Below, one piece after another: positions 31,950-41,121 of a stretch of 64,000 bases of DNA. Position 1 is the stretch's first letter. Every line of letters starts with the position of its first letter. The position numbers were made by a program, and so were the translations under genes. Source of the DNA: Tessaracoccus flavescens. GTDB lineage: Bacteria; Actinomycetota; Actinomycetes; Propionibacteriales; Propionibacteriaceae. The notes beneath the pieces were generated by a model, which was not told the origin of the DNA, made no database searches, and worked only from the letters and a program-made list of their open reading frames with translations. The stretch covers positions 1,364,001-1,428,000 of the forward strand of contig NZ_CP019607.1 of assembly GCF_001998865.1 (NCBI RefSeq), given 5' to 3'.

Positions 31950-33887
31950 ATGTCCGTGATCATCGGGACGCTGACCAACGTCGCGCTGCTGATGTACCTG
32001 TCCCGTCGCCTCCTCGGGGTACCCGTCGGCTGGGGCCGCACCCTGGTCGTCGCCGCGCTGCAGAACATGGTCGGCTGGTACGCCGCCGAACAGGTGCTGG
32101 GAACCCTGGGGGTGACGGCGGACACCCCGACCCTTCCGGTCCTGCTGGTGGTCGTGGTGCTCGGTGGCTGCATCATCGCCTTCGACCTCATCGTGCTGAC
32201 GGTGCTCGAGGCGATCATCCCGACCTGGAGCGTTCCGACCCTGACCAGCGTCGTGACCGGGTTCCCCTCCGCCGTGCGTAGGCTGCGTCGCTACGTCGTC
32301 ATCTGGTGGATCCTGCTGAAGAACGGGCTGACCGCCTACATCGGCCCCGCCCCGAAGCGCGACCTCGACTCACCGCGGGTCGCGCGCTCACTGCGCAAGG
32401 CCCTCACCGAGGCCGGGGTCACCTTCGTCAAGTTCGGCCAGATGCTGTCGACGCGCGCCGACCTGCTGCCCGCGTCCTACGTCCGTGAGCTGTCCAAGCT
32501 GCACTCCGACGTCGAGGCCGAGCCGTGGAAGGACGTCTCGCCGGTGCTCACCGAGGCCCTGCCCCGTCCGAGCGACGAGGTCTTCAAGGAACTCGACGAG
32601 ACGCCGATGGCGGCGGCCTCGGTCGCGCAGATCCACGGCGCGACGCTGCTCGACGGGACGCCGGTGGTGGTGAAACTGCAGCGGCCACAGGCGCGTCGCC
32701 AGGTCACCGCCGATCTCGACATCCTCCGCCGCCTCGCGGTCCGGCTCGAGAAGCGCACGAGGTGGGGGCGCCACCTCGGCGTCGTCGCGTTGGCCGACGG
32801 GTTCGCCGACTCGCTGCACGAGGAACTCGACTACACCGTCGAGGTCGGCAACATGCGCTCGGTCGCCGCCGCGTCGGATCTGCTCGTGCCCACCCCCTAC
32901 CCGGAGCTGTCCTCCGAGCGCGTGATCGTCATGCAGCGGATCGCCGGCCGTCCCCTCTCCTCCGCGGCCGAACAGCTCGCCGCCCTGAGCGACGAGCAAA
33001 GGGCAGAGCTGGCCGACCGGCTGCTCAGCGGCGTGCTCCGCCAGATCTTCGTGCACGGCGTCTTCCATGCCGACCTGCATCCCGGCAACGTCATCCTCAC
33101 CGACGACGGCGACCTGGCCCTGCTCGACTTCGGCTCCGTCGGCAGGCTGGATCGCCCCACCAGATCGGCGCTCACGATGCTGCTCTACGCCGTGGAGCGG
33201 CAGGACTCGATCGCCGCCACCGACGCGCTGCTGGACCTGATGGACCGGCCGTCCGGGCTCGACGACCGCGAGCTCGAGCGGGAGGTCGGCAAGCTGATGC
33301 TGCGCTTCGGGGACGGCTTCGCCCCCGGCGGCGCGGGCACCATGTTCGCCGAGCTCCTCAACGTGGTGGTCCGCTTCGGGTTCCGGGTGCCGCCCCAGCT
33401 CGCGGGCGTCTTCCGCACCCTCGGGACCCTTGACGGCACGCTCCAGTTGATCGATCCCGACGTCGACCTGATCGGCATCGCCCGCGACCGCGGCTCCGAA
33501 CTTGCCCAGTCGTTGCTCGGCAGGGACGCCATCCGGGAGCAGGCCGAGCACCAGTTGGCGACGCTCATGCCGATGCTGTCGCGTCTGCCGAGGCGGCTGT
33601 CCCGGATCACCGAGCAATTGGAGGACGGCACGCTCTCGGTCAACATCCGCCCGCTCGGCGACGCCTCGGACAGGAGCTGGATCGCCCGCGTCGGAAGCCA
33701 GCTCAACCTCAGCCTGCTCGGCTGCGCGCTGCTGTTCGGCGGGCTGTTCCTGCTGACGAGGGCGGCCGGTCCGATGCTGCTCCCGACGGTGCCGCTGTGG
33801 CCGATCCTCGGCGCGGCCCTGCTCTTCGTCGCCTTCATCCTCGCCGCCCGGGTGCTGGCGGGGGTCTTCATCGCCGACCGGGAGTAG
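31950..33887 (+). CDS. AarF/UbiB-family atypical kinase, membrane-anchored
   Basis: A 645-residue ABC1/ADCK protein. Three hydrophobic segments at the N-terminus precede the kinase-like domain. The KxGQ family motif is in TFVKFGQMLSTRADLLPASY. The nucleotide lysine is in VVVKLQRPQARRQV, the catalytic-loop equivalent is HGVFHADLHPGNVILTDDGD, and the metal motif is LALLDFGSVGRLDRPT. Two more hydrophobic helices close the chain. Homologues support quinone synthesis or lipid homeostasis at the membrane through ATPase activity. The substrate is unknown. GAGGGGG lies before the ATG, and a small GACTC..GAGTC hairpin is just upstream. Confidence 0.92.
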   Translation: MSVIIGTLTNVALLMYLSRRLLGVPVGWGRTLVVAALQNMVGWYAAEQVLGTLGVTADTPTLPVLLVVVVLGGCIIAFDLIVLTVLEAIIPTWSVPTLTSVVTGFPSAVRRLRRYVVIWWILLKNGLTAYIGPAPKRDLDSPRVARSLRKALTEAGVTFVKFGQMLSTRADLLPASYVRELSKLHSDVEAEPWKDVSPVLTEALPRPSDEVFKELDETPMAAASVAQIHGATLLDGTPVVVKLQRPQARRQVTADLDILRRLAVRLEKRTRWGRHLGVVALADGFADSLHEELDYTVEVGNMRSVAAASDLLVPTPYPELSSERVIVMQRIAGRPLSSAAEQLAALSDEQRAELADRLLSGVLRQIFVHGVFHADLHPGNVILTDDGDLALLDFGSVGRLDRPTRSALTMLLYAVERQDSIAATDALLDLMDRPSGLDDRELEREVGKLMLRFGDGFAPGGAGTMFAELLNVVVRFGFRVPPQLAGVFRTLGTLDGTLQLIDPDVDLIGIARDRGSELAQSLLGRDAIREQAEHQLATLMPMLSRLPRRLSRITEQLEDGTLSVNIRPLGDASDRSWIARVGSQLNLSLLGCALLFGGLFLLTRAAGPMLLPTVPLWPILGAALLFVAFILAARVLAGVFIADRE

Positions 33888-33903
33888 GGCGGGGGGCTGC
33901 GAT

Positions 33904-33979
33904 GAGCACTTTTCCGGACTCGTTCAGGATGTGACCGCGCACACGGGCCTCGATGCGAAACGAACCCGGAAAGGTGCTC
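33904..33979. repeat. Large imperfect hairpin between ubiB-like and nfo genes
   Basis: The 21-base left arm (33904-33924) begins GAGCACTTTTCCGG. The right arm (33959-33979) ends CCGGAAAGGTGCTC. They match at 18 of 21 positions, with a 34-base loop. It may terminate the UbiB-like transcript. Its size and symmetry also fit a REP/MITE-like element. Confidence 0.6.
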
Positions 33980-34045
33980 AAGGCGCCACCTGCCCCGAGC
34001 AGAGAACCGACGGGAACCGTCGGGATCCGCGGATAGGGTGGGGCC

Positions 34046-34843
34046 ATGACCATCCGACTCGGCGCCCACGTCTCGTCCGTCCATCCGCTCACCGACGTCG
34101 CAGGGATCGGTGCCGAGCTCGTGCAGGTCTTCGTCGGGGATCCGCAGAGCTGGAAGAAGCCGGTCAGCCCGTTCCCCGAGGGGGCAGCCGCGCTCAAGGC
34201 TGCCGCGGATGCCGACGGCGTTGGCATCGTCGTCCACTCCCCCTACGTGCTCAACGTCGCGTCCACCAACAACCGGATCCGGATCCCGTCGCGCAAGCTG
34301 CTGCAGCAGACCATCACCGAGTCGGCGGCCGCAGGAGCCATGGGCGTCGTCGTCCACGGAGGCCACGTCACCGCCAACGACGACCCGGCGGTCGGCTTCG
34401 AGAACTGGCGCAAGTGCATCGACGGCCTCACCCTCGACGTGCCGATCTTCATCGAGAACACGGCGGGTGGAAACAACGCGATGGCGCGCCAGCTCGACGC
34501 GATCGAACGGCTCTGGGAGGCAATCGCAGACTCGCCGAACATCGACAACGTCGGCTTCTGCCTCGACACGTGCCACGCCCACGCCGCAGGCCTCGAGCTC
34601 GACGGCCTCGTCGGGCGCGTCAAGGCGATCACGGGCCGGGTGGACGTCATCCACTGCAACAACTCGCGCGACGCCGCGGGCAGCGGCGCCGACCGCCACG
34701 CCGGGCTGACGGAAGGGACCATCGATCCCGAACTCCTGGTCGGTGTCGTGTGTGAGGCAGACACGGCCACCATCCTCGAAACCCCAGGTGACGTGGCCGA
34801 ACACGCCGCCGAGGTGGCCTGGCTGCGCGAACGTCTCGCCTGA
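34046..34843 (+). CDS. nfo: Endonuclease IV (AP endonuclease)
   Basis: A 265-residue TIM-barrel AP endonuclease of the xylose-isomerase-like fold. It has the opening RLGAHVSSVHPLTDV and the metal-binding histidines and acids in VVHSPYVLNVAST, GVVVHGGHVTAND, FIENTAGGNNAM, FCLDTCHAHAAG, HCNNSRDAAGSGADRHAGLT and ILETPGD. All three zinc-site segments are recognisable. It nicks DNA 5' to abasic sites in base-excision repair. It is slightly shorter than E. coli Nfo (285). TAGGGT (34034-34039) ends six bases before the ATG, so the message is leaderless. Confidence 0.94.
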   Translation: MTIRLGAHVSSVHPLTDVAGIGAELVQVFVGDPQSWKKPVSPFPEGAAALKAAADADGVGIVVHSPYVLNVASTNNRIRIPSRKLLQQTITESAAAGAMGVVVHGGHVTANDDPAVGFENWRKCIDGLTLDVPIFIENTAGGNNAMARQLDAIERLWEAIADSPNIDNVGFCLDTCHAHAAGLELDGLVGRVKAITGRVDVIHCNNSRDAAGSGADRHAGLTEGTIDPELLVGVVCEADTATILETPGDVAEHAAEVAWLRERLA

Positions 34844-34952
34844 TCCTGGCACCGTCGCCTGCCTGCGGCGGAAAAAACCACCTCCGACGGATTGTCCCGA
34901 TCCGATAAACTATCCCCGCCACCACGTACCCGACCCCGAAGGGACCTCTGGC

Positions 34953-37850
34953 GTGCTCTATGCCCTGATCGCCGTCCACGCGGTCCTCGGCGCGCTCACC
35001 CCCCTCCTGGTCAAGAAGCTTGGCGCGCGAGTCTTCTACGTCTTGTCGCTCGCCCCGCTCGCCGCGGGCGTCTGGCTGACGGTCGTCGCACCGGGAATCC
35101 TCGCGGGGGAACCGCACGTCGAGGCCTACCAGTGGATACCCACCCTCGACGTCAATCTCACCCTGCGCATGGGTCTCGTCCAGTGGATCCTGGCCATGAT
35201 CGTGTCCTGGATCGGTTTCCTCGTGCTGCTGTTCAGCCGCTGGTACTTCGAGGGGCTGAAGTCGGGCAGGTCCGCAGCCATCCTGACGATCTTCGCAGGC
35301 ACCATGCTCGGCCTCGTCACCGCAGACAACCTCGTGCTGTTGTTCGTCTTCTGGGAACTGACGACGATCTTCTCCTTCCTGCTGATCGGCCACGACCCGT
35401 CCAGGCGTGCCAACCGCGGAGCCGCGCAGACCGCCCTGATCGTCACCACCTCCGGCGGCCTCGCCATGCTGGTGGGTATCGTCGCGATCTGGCGCACCTC
35501 CGGGACCCTCTCGCTCGAGGCGGTCATCGCCGACCCGCCGACCGGGACGCTTGCCACGGCAGGCGCCCTGCTGATGCTGGTCGGCGCGCTCAGCAAGTCG
35601 GCTCTCGTGCCGTTCCACTTCTGGCTGCCTGGCGCGATGGCCGCACCGACCCCAATCTCGGCGTACCTGCACGCGGCGGCGATGGTGAAGGCGGGCGTCT
35701 ACCTGGTCGCCGTCCTCGCTCCAGCCTTCGCCGACGCGCCCTACTGGCGACCCATCGTCCTGGCCCTCGGCACCGCCACCATGGTGCTCGGCGGCTGGCG
35801 GGCGCTGCGCCAGACCGACCTGAAGCTGCTGCTCGCCTACGGAACGGTCTCACAGCTCGGCTTCATGGTGCTGCTGCTCGGCCTCGGCACCCAGTCCGCC
35901 GCAATGGCAGGCCTCGGCATGGTCATCGCGCACGCCCTGTTCAAGTCGACGCTGTTCATGTGCGTCGGCCTGATCGACCATTCGGCGGGCACGCGCGACA
36001 TCCGTGAGCTCAGCGGCGTCGGCTACCGGGTGCCCTGGCTGGCGATCCTCGGCGGCCTGGCCGCGCTGTCGATGGCCGGCATGCCCCCGCTGGTCGGCTT
36101 CCTGACGAAGGAGGCCGCCTTCGAGTCGATCACCTACCTGGTTGAGGGCGACCTGGCAGTTGTCTCCCCACTCGCCGCCGCAGCCATCGCGGTCGCGCTG
36201 GTCTTCGGCTCCGCCATCACCGTCGCCTACTCCCTGCGGTGGTGGTGGGGAGCGTTCGCCTCCAAGGACGGCGCCCCGGTGCTCAGCTGGCACCGGCCCG
36301 CGTTCGGGATGGCGGCGGTGCCCATGGCGCTGGGCGTGATCAGCCTGGTGCTGGGCTTCTGCGGACCGCTCCTGACGAAGCTCATCAAGCCGTACGCCGA
36401 CACGCTTCCCGAAGGCCACGCCAGCCACGGCTTCGCCCTGTGGCACGGGTTCACCTGGCCGCTCGCCATGTCGGTCATCGCGCTCGGGGCAGGCATCGCC
36501 CTGTTCTGGTTCCGGCAGCGGATCGCCTCCATCCAGGCCACGTTCCCGCAGGTGGTCACCGCTGAGGAGCTCTACCACAAGTCGATGCACGGCATCGACC
36601 GGATAGCAGTCGAGGTGACGGCGCGCGTCCAGCGCGGCTCGCTGTCGATCTACCTCGGCACGATCCTCGTCACGCTCGTCGCCTTCTCCACCTACGCGAT
36701 GCTGCGGATCCAGGTCTGGCCCAAGCTCCGCTTCTTCGACACCTGGCCCCAGCTCCTTGTCGCCATCGTGATGGCCACCGCCGCCTTCCTCGCGGCCACC
36801 TCCCGCGGCCGGATCCGAGCCGTCCTGCTTGTCGGCGTGACCGGCTACGGGCTCGCCTTCCTCTTCGCGGTCGGCGGCGCCCCCGACCTAGCGCTCACCC
36901 AGGTGCTGGTCGAGACGGTGACGCTGGTCGTCTTCGTGCTGGTCGTGCGCAAGCTGCCCCGCTACTTCACGAACCGACCGTTGAGCTCGACCCGCTGGTG
37001 GCGGGTTCTCGTGGCGCTGGCGACCGGCACCACCGTCACCCTGATCGCGCTCGTCGCGGCAGGAGCCCGCGTGGCCGATCCGATCTCCGACGCCTGGTAC
37101 GACGCGGCCTACGAGTTCGGCTACGGCAAGAACATCGTCAACGTCGCCCTGGTCGACATCCGCGCTTGGGACACCTTCGGCGAGATCGCCGTCCTCGTCA
37201 TCGCAGCGACCGGCGTCGCATCGCTGATCTTCCTCCGCTCCCGGGTGGGGGCCGTCGCCACGACGAAGGAGGTCTTCGCCAAGCGCGACGACGAGCAGCA
37301 GGCCGACAGCTCTCCCGGCGTGTGGCTGCGGGCGGGGCAGACCCTCTCCCCGATGGTCCGCTCCGTCGTGTTCGAGGTGGTCACCCGGATGCTGTTCGGC
37401 ATCATGATCGTGGTGTCGATCTACCTCCTGCTCGCCGGACACAACTGGCCAGGAGGTGGTTTCGCCGGCGGACTCGTCGCGGGCATGGCCCTGATCATTC
37501 GCTACCTCGCCGCGGGCAGGCACGAACTGGACGAGGCCGCCCCGATCGACGCGGGGCGCCTCATGGGCGGCGGCCTGATCCTCGCCCTGATCTCGGCCAT
37601 CGCTCCGCTGTTCGCCGGGGGGACGATCCTGCAGAGCTTCGACGTCCACCTCCACATCCCGCTGCTCGGTGAGCTCCACGTGGTCAGCTCGACCGTCTTC
37701 GATATCGGCGTCTACCTCGTCGTGGTCGGCATGCTGCTCGACGTGGTGCGAAGCCTCGGCTCGGGCATCGACCAGCACGCAAGCGAGGAGATCGCCCCGG
37801 TGCCGCTACCCGGCTCGACGAAGGCTCTGCCCGGATACGGAGGCCGCTGA
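34953..37850 (+). CDS. mrpA: Na+/H+ antiporter subunit MrpA fused to MrpB domain
   Basis: A 965-residue membrane protein. Residues 1-500 are the NuoL-like proton-translocating core: FAGTMLGLVTADNLVLLFVF, WELTTIFSFLLIGHD, VGALSKSALVPFHFWLPGAM, AAPTPISAYLHAAAMVKAGV. The C-terminal MrpA extension follows. The last 130 or so residues are an MrpB domain (FEVVTRMLFGIMIVVSIYLL, LAGHNWPGGGFAGGLVAGMA). The lysines and glutamates lining the antiporter channel are present (VGALSK, FWELTT). The start is GTG 34953. TAAACT near 34906 is a likely -10. It is the first gene of a six-gene operon in which every junction overlaps (TGATG or ATGA). Confidence 0.95.
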   Translation: MLYALIAVHAVLGALTPLLVKKLGARVFYVLSLAPLAAGVWLTVVAPGILAGEPHVEAYQWIPTLDVNLTLRMGLVQWILAMIVSWIGFLVLLFSRWYFEGLKSGRSAAILTIFAGTMLGLVTADNLVLLFVFWELTTIFSFLLIGHDPSRRANRGAAQTALIVTTSGGLAMLVGIVAIWRTSGTLSLEAVIADPPTGTLATAGALLMLVGALSKSALVPFHFWLPGAMAAPTPISAYLHAAAMVKAGVYLVAVLAPAFADAPYWRPIVLALGTATMVLGGWRALRQTDLKLLLAYGTVSQLGFMVLLLGLGTQSAAMAGLGMVIAHALFKSTLFMCVGLIDHSAGTRDIRELSGVGYRVPWLAILGGLAALSMAGMPPLVGFLTKEAAFESITYLVEGDLAVVSPLAAAAIAVALVFGSAITVAYSLRWWWGAFASKDGAPVLSWHRPAFGMAAVPMALGVISLVLGFCGPLLTKLIKPYADTLPEGHASHGFALWHGFTWPLAMSVIALGAGIALFWFRQRIASIQATFPQVVTAEELYHKSMHGIDRIAVEVTARVQRGSLSIYLGTILVTLVAFSTYAMLRIQVWPKLRFFDTWPQLLVAIVMATAAFLAATSRGRIRAVLLVGVTGYGLAFLFAVGGAPDLALTQVLVETVTLVVFVLVVRKLPRYFTNRPLSSTRWWRVLVALATGTTVTLIALVAAGARVADPISDAWYDAAYEFGYGKNIVNVALVDIRAWDTFGEIAVLVIAATGVASLIFLRSRVGAVATTKEVFAKRDDEQQADSSPGVWLRAGQTLSPMVRSVVFEVVTRMLFGIMIVVSIYLLLAGHNWPGGGFAGGLVAGMALIIRYLAAGRHELDEAAPIDAGRLMGGGLILALISAIAPLFAGGTILQSFDVHLHIPLLGELHVVSSTVFDIGVYLVVVGMLLDVVRSLGSGIDQHASEEIAPVPLPGSTKALPGYGGR

Positions 37851-38275
37851 TGAGCGCGAACCTGACCCTCGCCGTCGCGGCCGGGCTCCTCGTCGCCTGC
37901 GGCGTCTACCTGCTGCTGGAGCGGTCGCTGACCCGCATCCTGCTCGGGGTGCTGCTGACGAGCAATGGCGTCAATCTGCTCTTCCTGATCGCCGCGGGAT
38001 ACCCGGGGACGCCGCCGATCGTCGGCCTGACCGACGAGAAGGTCTCCGATCCGCTCCCCCAGGCGATGGTGCTGACCGCCATCGTGATCACCATGGCCGT
38101 TGCGGCCTTCGTCCTCACGCTGGCCTACCGCAGCTTCCAACTGCACGGCCATGACGAGGTCGCAGACGATGTCGAGGACGCCCGCATCCGCGAGCTCGCC
38201 GACGCCGACGTGGCCTCCGAGTCCTATGAGGACACGACCTTCTCCGACACCGGCGCGAACGTGGTGAGCGAATGA
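37850..38275 (+). CDS. mrpC: Na+/H+ antiporter subunit MrpC
   Basis: A 141-residue NuoK-like subunit with three membrane helices: LAVAAGLLVACGVYLLLERS, RILLGVLLTSNGVNLLFLIA, and LPQAMVLTAIVITMAVAAFV LTLAY. PQAMVLTAIVI is the family signature. The acidic C-terminal tail (DDVEDARIRELADADVASES) is cytoplasmic. The ATG shares its A with the mrpA stop (TGATG at 37848-37852). Confidence 0.96.
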   Translation: MSANLTLAVAAGLLVACGVYLLLERSLTRILLGVLLTSNGVNLLFLIAAGYPGTPPIVGLTDEKVSDPLPQAMVLTAIVITMAVAAFVLTLAYRSFQLHGHDEVADDVEDARIRELADADVASESYEDTTFSDTGANVVSE

Positions 38276-39822
38276 TCAACCTGCTCCCCGTCCCCGTCCT
38301 GCTTGCCATCTTCGGCGCGGCGACGACCCTTGTCGTCCCCCGCCGGCCAGGGGTCCAACGCCTGATCTCGGTCGCGTGCCTCTCCGGCATCGTCATCGTC
38401 GCCGGGCTGTTCATGTACGCCACAAGCACCACCGGCCCGATGGCGCTCTGGCTCGGCGGCTGGGCCGCACCGCTCGGCATCGCGCTGGTCGTCGACCGGC
38501 TGAGCGCCCTGATGCTGCTGGTCGCCTCGACCGTCGCGCTCGCCGTCCTCATCTTCGCCACCGGGCAGGACAAGGACGAGGTCCGCCGCGAGACCCCGGT
38601 GTCGATCTTCCACCCGACGTTCCTGCTGCTGGTGGCCGGCGTGTCGAACGCCTTCCTCGCGGGCGACCTGTTCAACCTGTTCGTCGGCTTCGAGATCCTG
38701 CTGTTCGCCTCCTACGTGCTGCTGACGCTCGGCGGCACCGCAGACCGGGTGCGCGCAGGCACGACCTATGTCATCGTCTCGCTGCTCAGCTCGTCGCTGT
38801 TCCTGATCTCCATCTCGGCGATCTACGCGGCAACGGGCACGGTGAACATGGCTCATCTGTCGGTGCGGCTGCGCGACCTGACCGAACCCGTCCAGCTGCT
38901 GCTGGAGGTGCTGCTGCTGGTCACCTTCGCGATCAAGGCGGCGGTGTTCCCGCTGTCGAGCTGGCTGCCCGACTCGTACCCGACAGCGCCGGCGCCGGTC
39001 ACCGCGGTGTTTGCGGGCCTGCTGACGAAGGTCGGCGTCTACGCGATCATCCGCACCGAGACGATCCTGTTCCCGCTGCACACCCTCGACACCGTCCTGC
39101 TCGTGGCCTCCGGGCTGACGATGGTGATCGGCATCCTCGGCGCGCTGGCCCAGGTCGAGATCAAACGAATGCTGTCGTTCACCCTGATCAGCCACATCGG
39201 CTACATGGTCTTCGGCATCGCGCTGAACTCGACCGAGGCTCTGGCGGCCACCATCTTCTACACCGCCCACCACATCACCATCCAGGCGACCCTGTTCCTG
39301 GTGACCGGCCTGATCGAACGTCGCGGAGGCACGTCGTCGCTCGAGGGGCTCGGCGGGCTGCTGAAGACGGCCCCGCTGCTCGCTTTCTTGTTCTTCGTGC
39401 CTGCAATGAACCTCGGCGGCATCCCTCCCTTGTCCGGCTTCATCGGCAAGCTCGGCCTGCTCCAGGCCGGCGCGGGCGTCGGTGGTCCGCTCGTGTGGAC
39501 CGTGATGGTGGCAGGCGTGTTGACCAGCCTGCTGACGCTGATGGCGATGGCGAAGGTCTGGAACCGCGCGTTCTGGGGCGTCACGCCGTCCGAGCAGCGA
39601 CGCCAGGAGGCCATCGCCGCCAACCAGGATCCCGAGGATGTCGATGGCGACGACCCGCGCGTGATGCCCCCGCTGCAGGTCGGCGCGACCGTCGGACTCA
39701 TCCTCTTCGGCATCGCGCTGACGGTGTTCGCCGGCCCTCTCTACGAGTACGCCCACGCGGCGGCCGAGACGCTGCGCGACGGGACGGTCGTCTCGATCGT
39801 CCTCCCGGAGGGACTGCGATGA
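38272..39822 (+). CDS. mrpD: Na+/H+ antiporter subunit MrpD
   Basis: A 516-residue NuoM/N-like subunit with about 14 hydrophobic segments. Core motifs are LFNLFVGFEILLFASYVLLT, FAIKAAVFPLSSWLPDSYPT, APAPVTAVFAGLLTKVGVYA and IKRMLSFTLISHIGYMVFGI. The channel lysines and the glutamate of helix 5 (FVGFEILLF) are present. Together with MrpA it forms the ion-translocating part of the complex. Its start overlaps the mrpC stop by four bases. Confidence 0.96.
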   Translation: MINLLPVPVLLAIFGAATTLVVPRRPGVQRLISVACLSGIVIVAGLFMYATSTTGPMALWLGGWAAPLGIALVVDRLSALMLLVASTVALAVLIFATGQDKDEVRRETPVSIFHPTFLLLVAGVSNAFLAGDLFNLFVGFEILLFASYVLLTLGGTADRVRAGTTYVIVSLLSSSLFLISISAIYAATGTVNMAHLSVRLRDLTEPVQLLLEVLLLVTFAIKAAVFPLSSWLPDSYPTAPAPVTAVFAGLLTKVGVYAIIRTETILFPLHTLDTVLLVASGLTMVIGILGALAQVEIKRMLSFTLISHIGYMVFGIALNSTEALAATIFYTAHHITIQATLFLVTGLIERRGGTSSLEGLGGLLKTAPLLAFLFFVPAMNLGGIPPLSGFIGKLGLLQAGAGVGGPLVWTVMVAGVLTSLLTLMAMAKVWNRAFWGVTPSEQRRQEAIAANQDPEDVDGDDPRVMPPLQVGATVGLILFGIALTVFAGPLYEYAHAAAETLRDGTVVSIVLPEGLR

Positions 39823-40433
39823 GACAGAAGAAGAGCGCGGTCGTCGCGCGGTTCCGGTTCCGTCCCCTCTCCATCCTCGGCATGACGGCCGTCTGGATCA
39901 TCCTGTGGGGCTCGATCTCGCCGATGGTGATCCTCTCCGGCGTGCTGCTCGGCTGGGTGATCGGCATCGTGTTCCCGCTGCCCCCCATGCACTGGGAGGG
40001 CCGCTTCCGGCCGCTCGGCTTCCTCAACCTCGTGTGGCACCTGATCCACGATCTGGTGGTCTCGTCGTTCAGGATGATCCGGCTGGCCTTCGCGAAGAAG
40101 GTCGACCTCAATGCAGGCATCGTCCGGGTCGATCTCGACAGCGACAACGACCTCTACCAGGTGCAGGTGGCCGAACTCATCTCGCTCGTGCCGGGCACCG
40201 TCGTCGTCGAGGTGGTCCGCCATCCGCGGCGCCTCTACCTGCACGCGATCGACCTGATCGGCCCCGACCCGGTCGAACGGGTGCAGCGGATGGCCCACGA
40301 CATCGAGCTGCGCGTCGTCAAGGCGTTCGGCTCCAAGCAGGAACTGGCCGACTATCTCGAGCACCGGGCGAACTCGGAGACCGAGCCGGCCACGCTCGAG
40401 GAACTTCCCGAGATGGAGGTGGAGGAGTCATGA
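39819..40433 (+). CDS. mrpE: Na+/H+ antiporter subunit MrpE
   Basis: A 204-residue MrpE protein with N-terminal membrane helices (LSILGMTAVWIILWGSISPM, VILSGVLLGWVIGIVFPLPP) and a cytoplasmic domain. The signature is VQVAELISLVPGTVVVEVVR followed by RRLYLHAIDL. The C-terminal tail is acidic and longer than in short homologues. The start overlaps mrpD by ATGA at 39819-39822. Confidence 0.95.
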   Translation: MRQKKSAVVARFRFRPLSILGMTAVWIILWGSISPMVILSGVLLGWVIGIVFPLPPMHWEGRFRPLGFLNLVWHLIHDLVVSSFRMIRLAFAKKVDLNAGIVRVDLDSDNDLYQVQVAELISLVPGTVVVEVVRHPRRLYLHAIDLIGPDPVERVQRMAHDIELRVVKAFGSKQELADYLEHRANSETEPATLEELPEMEVEES

Positions 40434-40750
40434 TGCTCGCCACCCAAATCATCCTCAGCATCGCCGCGGTGGTGCTGTTCGTGTCGGCCATGATCGGCGT
40501 CAACCGGATCGCCGTCGGACCGTCCCAGCTGGACCGCTCCATCGCGGCCGACCTGATCGTCGCCGTCGTCGTCGCCGCCCTCGGCTTGTGGACGGTGTGG
40601 ACCGACCTGTCGACCGAGCTGCTGATCCTCGTGCTCTTGTCAATGCTCGGGTTCACCAGCGCGGTGTCGGTGGCGCGGATGGTGAGCGACCGGATGGCCT
40701 CCCGCCGTCGGAGATTCACGCCGGTCAAGCGAGAGGAACACGACGCATGA
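40430..40750 (+). CDS. mrpF: Na+/H+ antiporter subunit MrpF
   Basis: A 106-residue MrpF subunit with three helices. The conserved loop with the key Asp is NRIAVGPSQLDRSIAADLIV. The charged tail RMASRRRRFTPVKREEHDA faces the cytoplasm. Two adjacent ATG codons (40430, 40433) could start it. GGAGGAG lies immediately upstream, which fits either. Confidence 0.94.
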   Translation: MMLATQIILSIAAVVLFVSAMIGVNRIAVGPSQLDRSIAADLIVAVVVAALGLWTVWTDLSTELLILVLLSMLGFTSAVSVARMVSDRMASRRRRFTPVKREEHDA

Positions 40751-41112
40751 TCGACCAGATCTTCGACCTCATCGGGGCGGTCCTCGTCCTCCTCGGCGCC
40801 CTGCTGTGTTTCGGCGCGGCGATCTCGCTCGTGCGGTTCCCCGACGTGTTGGGCAAGATGCACGCCATCACCAAGCCCCAGGTGCTCGGCCTGATCACGA
40901 TCGCCGTCGGGATCGCGCTGAGCCTGCGCACCTGGTGGGCGGCAGGGCTCTGTCTGCTCGTCGTGGTCCTGCAGCTGATGACCGCGCCCGTCTCGGCGAA
41001 CCTGGTCGCCCGCAGCGCGAGCCGGTCCGGCCTCGTCGAGGACCAGTTCCTCAAGGTCAACCACCTTGCGGAAGATCTTGAGGAAGCCGGCTACAAGCGC
41101 GGCGAGCAGTGA
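40747..41112 (+). CDS. mrpG: Na+/H+ antiporter subunit MrpG
   Basis: A 121-residue MrpG/PhaG subunit with three helices. Family motifs are LVLLGALLCFGAAISLVRFP, then DVLGKMHAITKPQVLGLITI. The C-terminal extension (ASRSGLVEDQFLKVNHLAED) is cytoplasmic. It is the last gene of the mrp operon and ends ten bases before the stop of the convergent pterin dehydratase gene. Confidence 0.95.
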   Translation: MIDQIFDLIGAVLVLLGALLCFGAAISLVRFPDVLGKMHAITKPQVLGLITIAVGIALSLRTWWAAGLCLLVVVLQLMTAPVSANLVARSASRSGLVEDQFLKVNHLAEDLEEAGYKRGEQ

Positions 41113-41121
41113 CGGGCGGGC

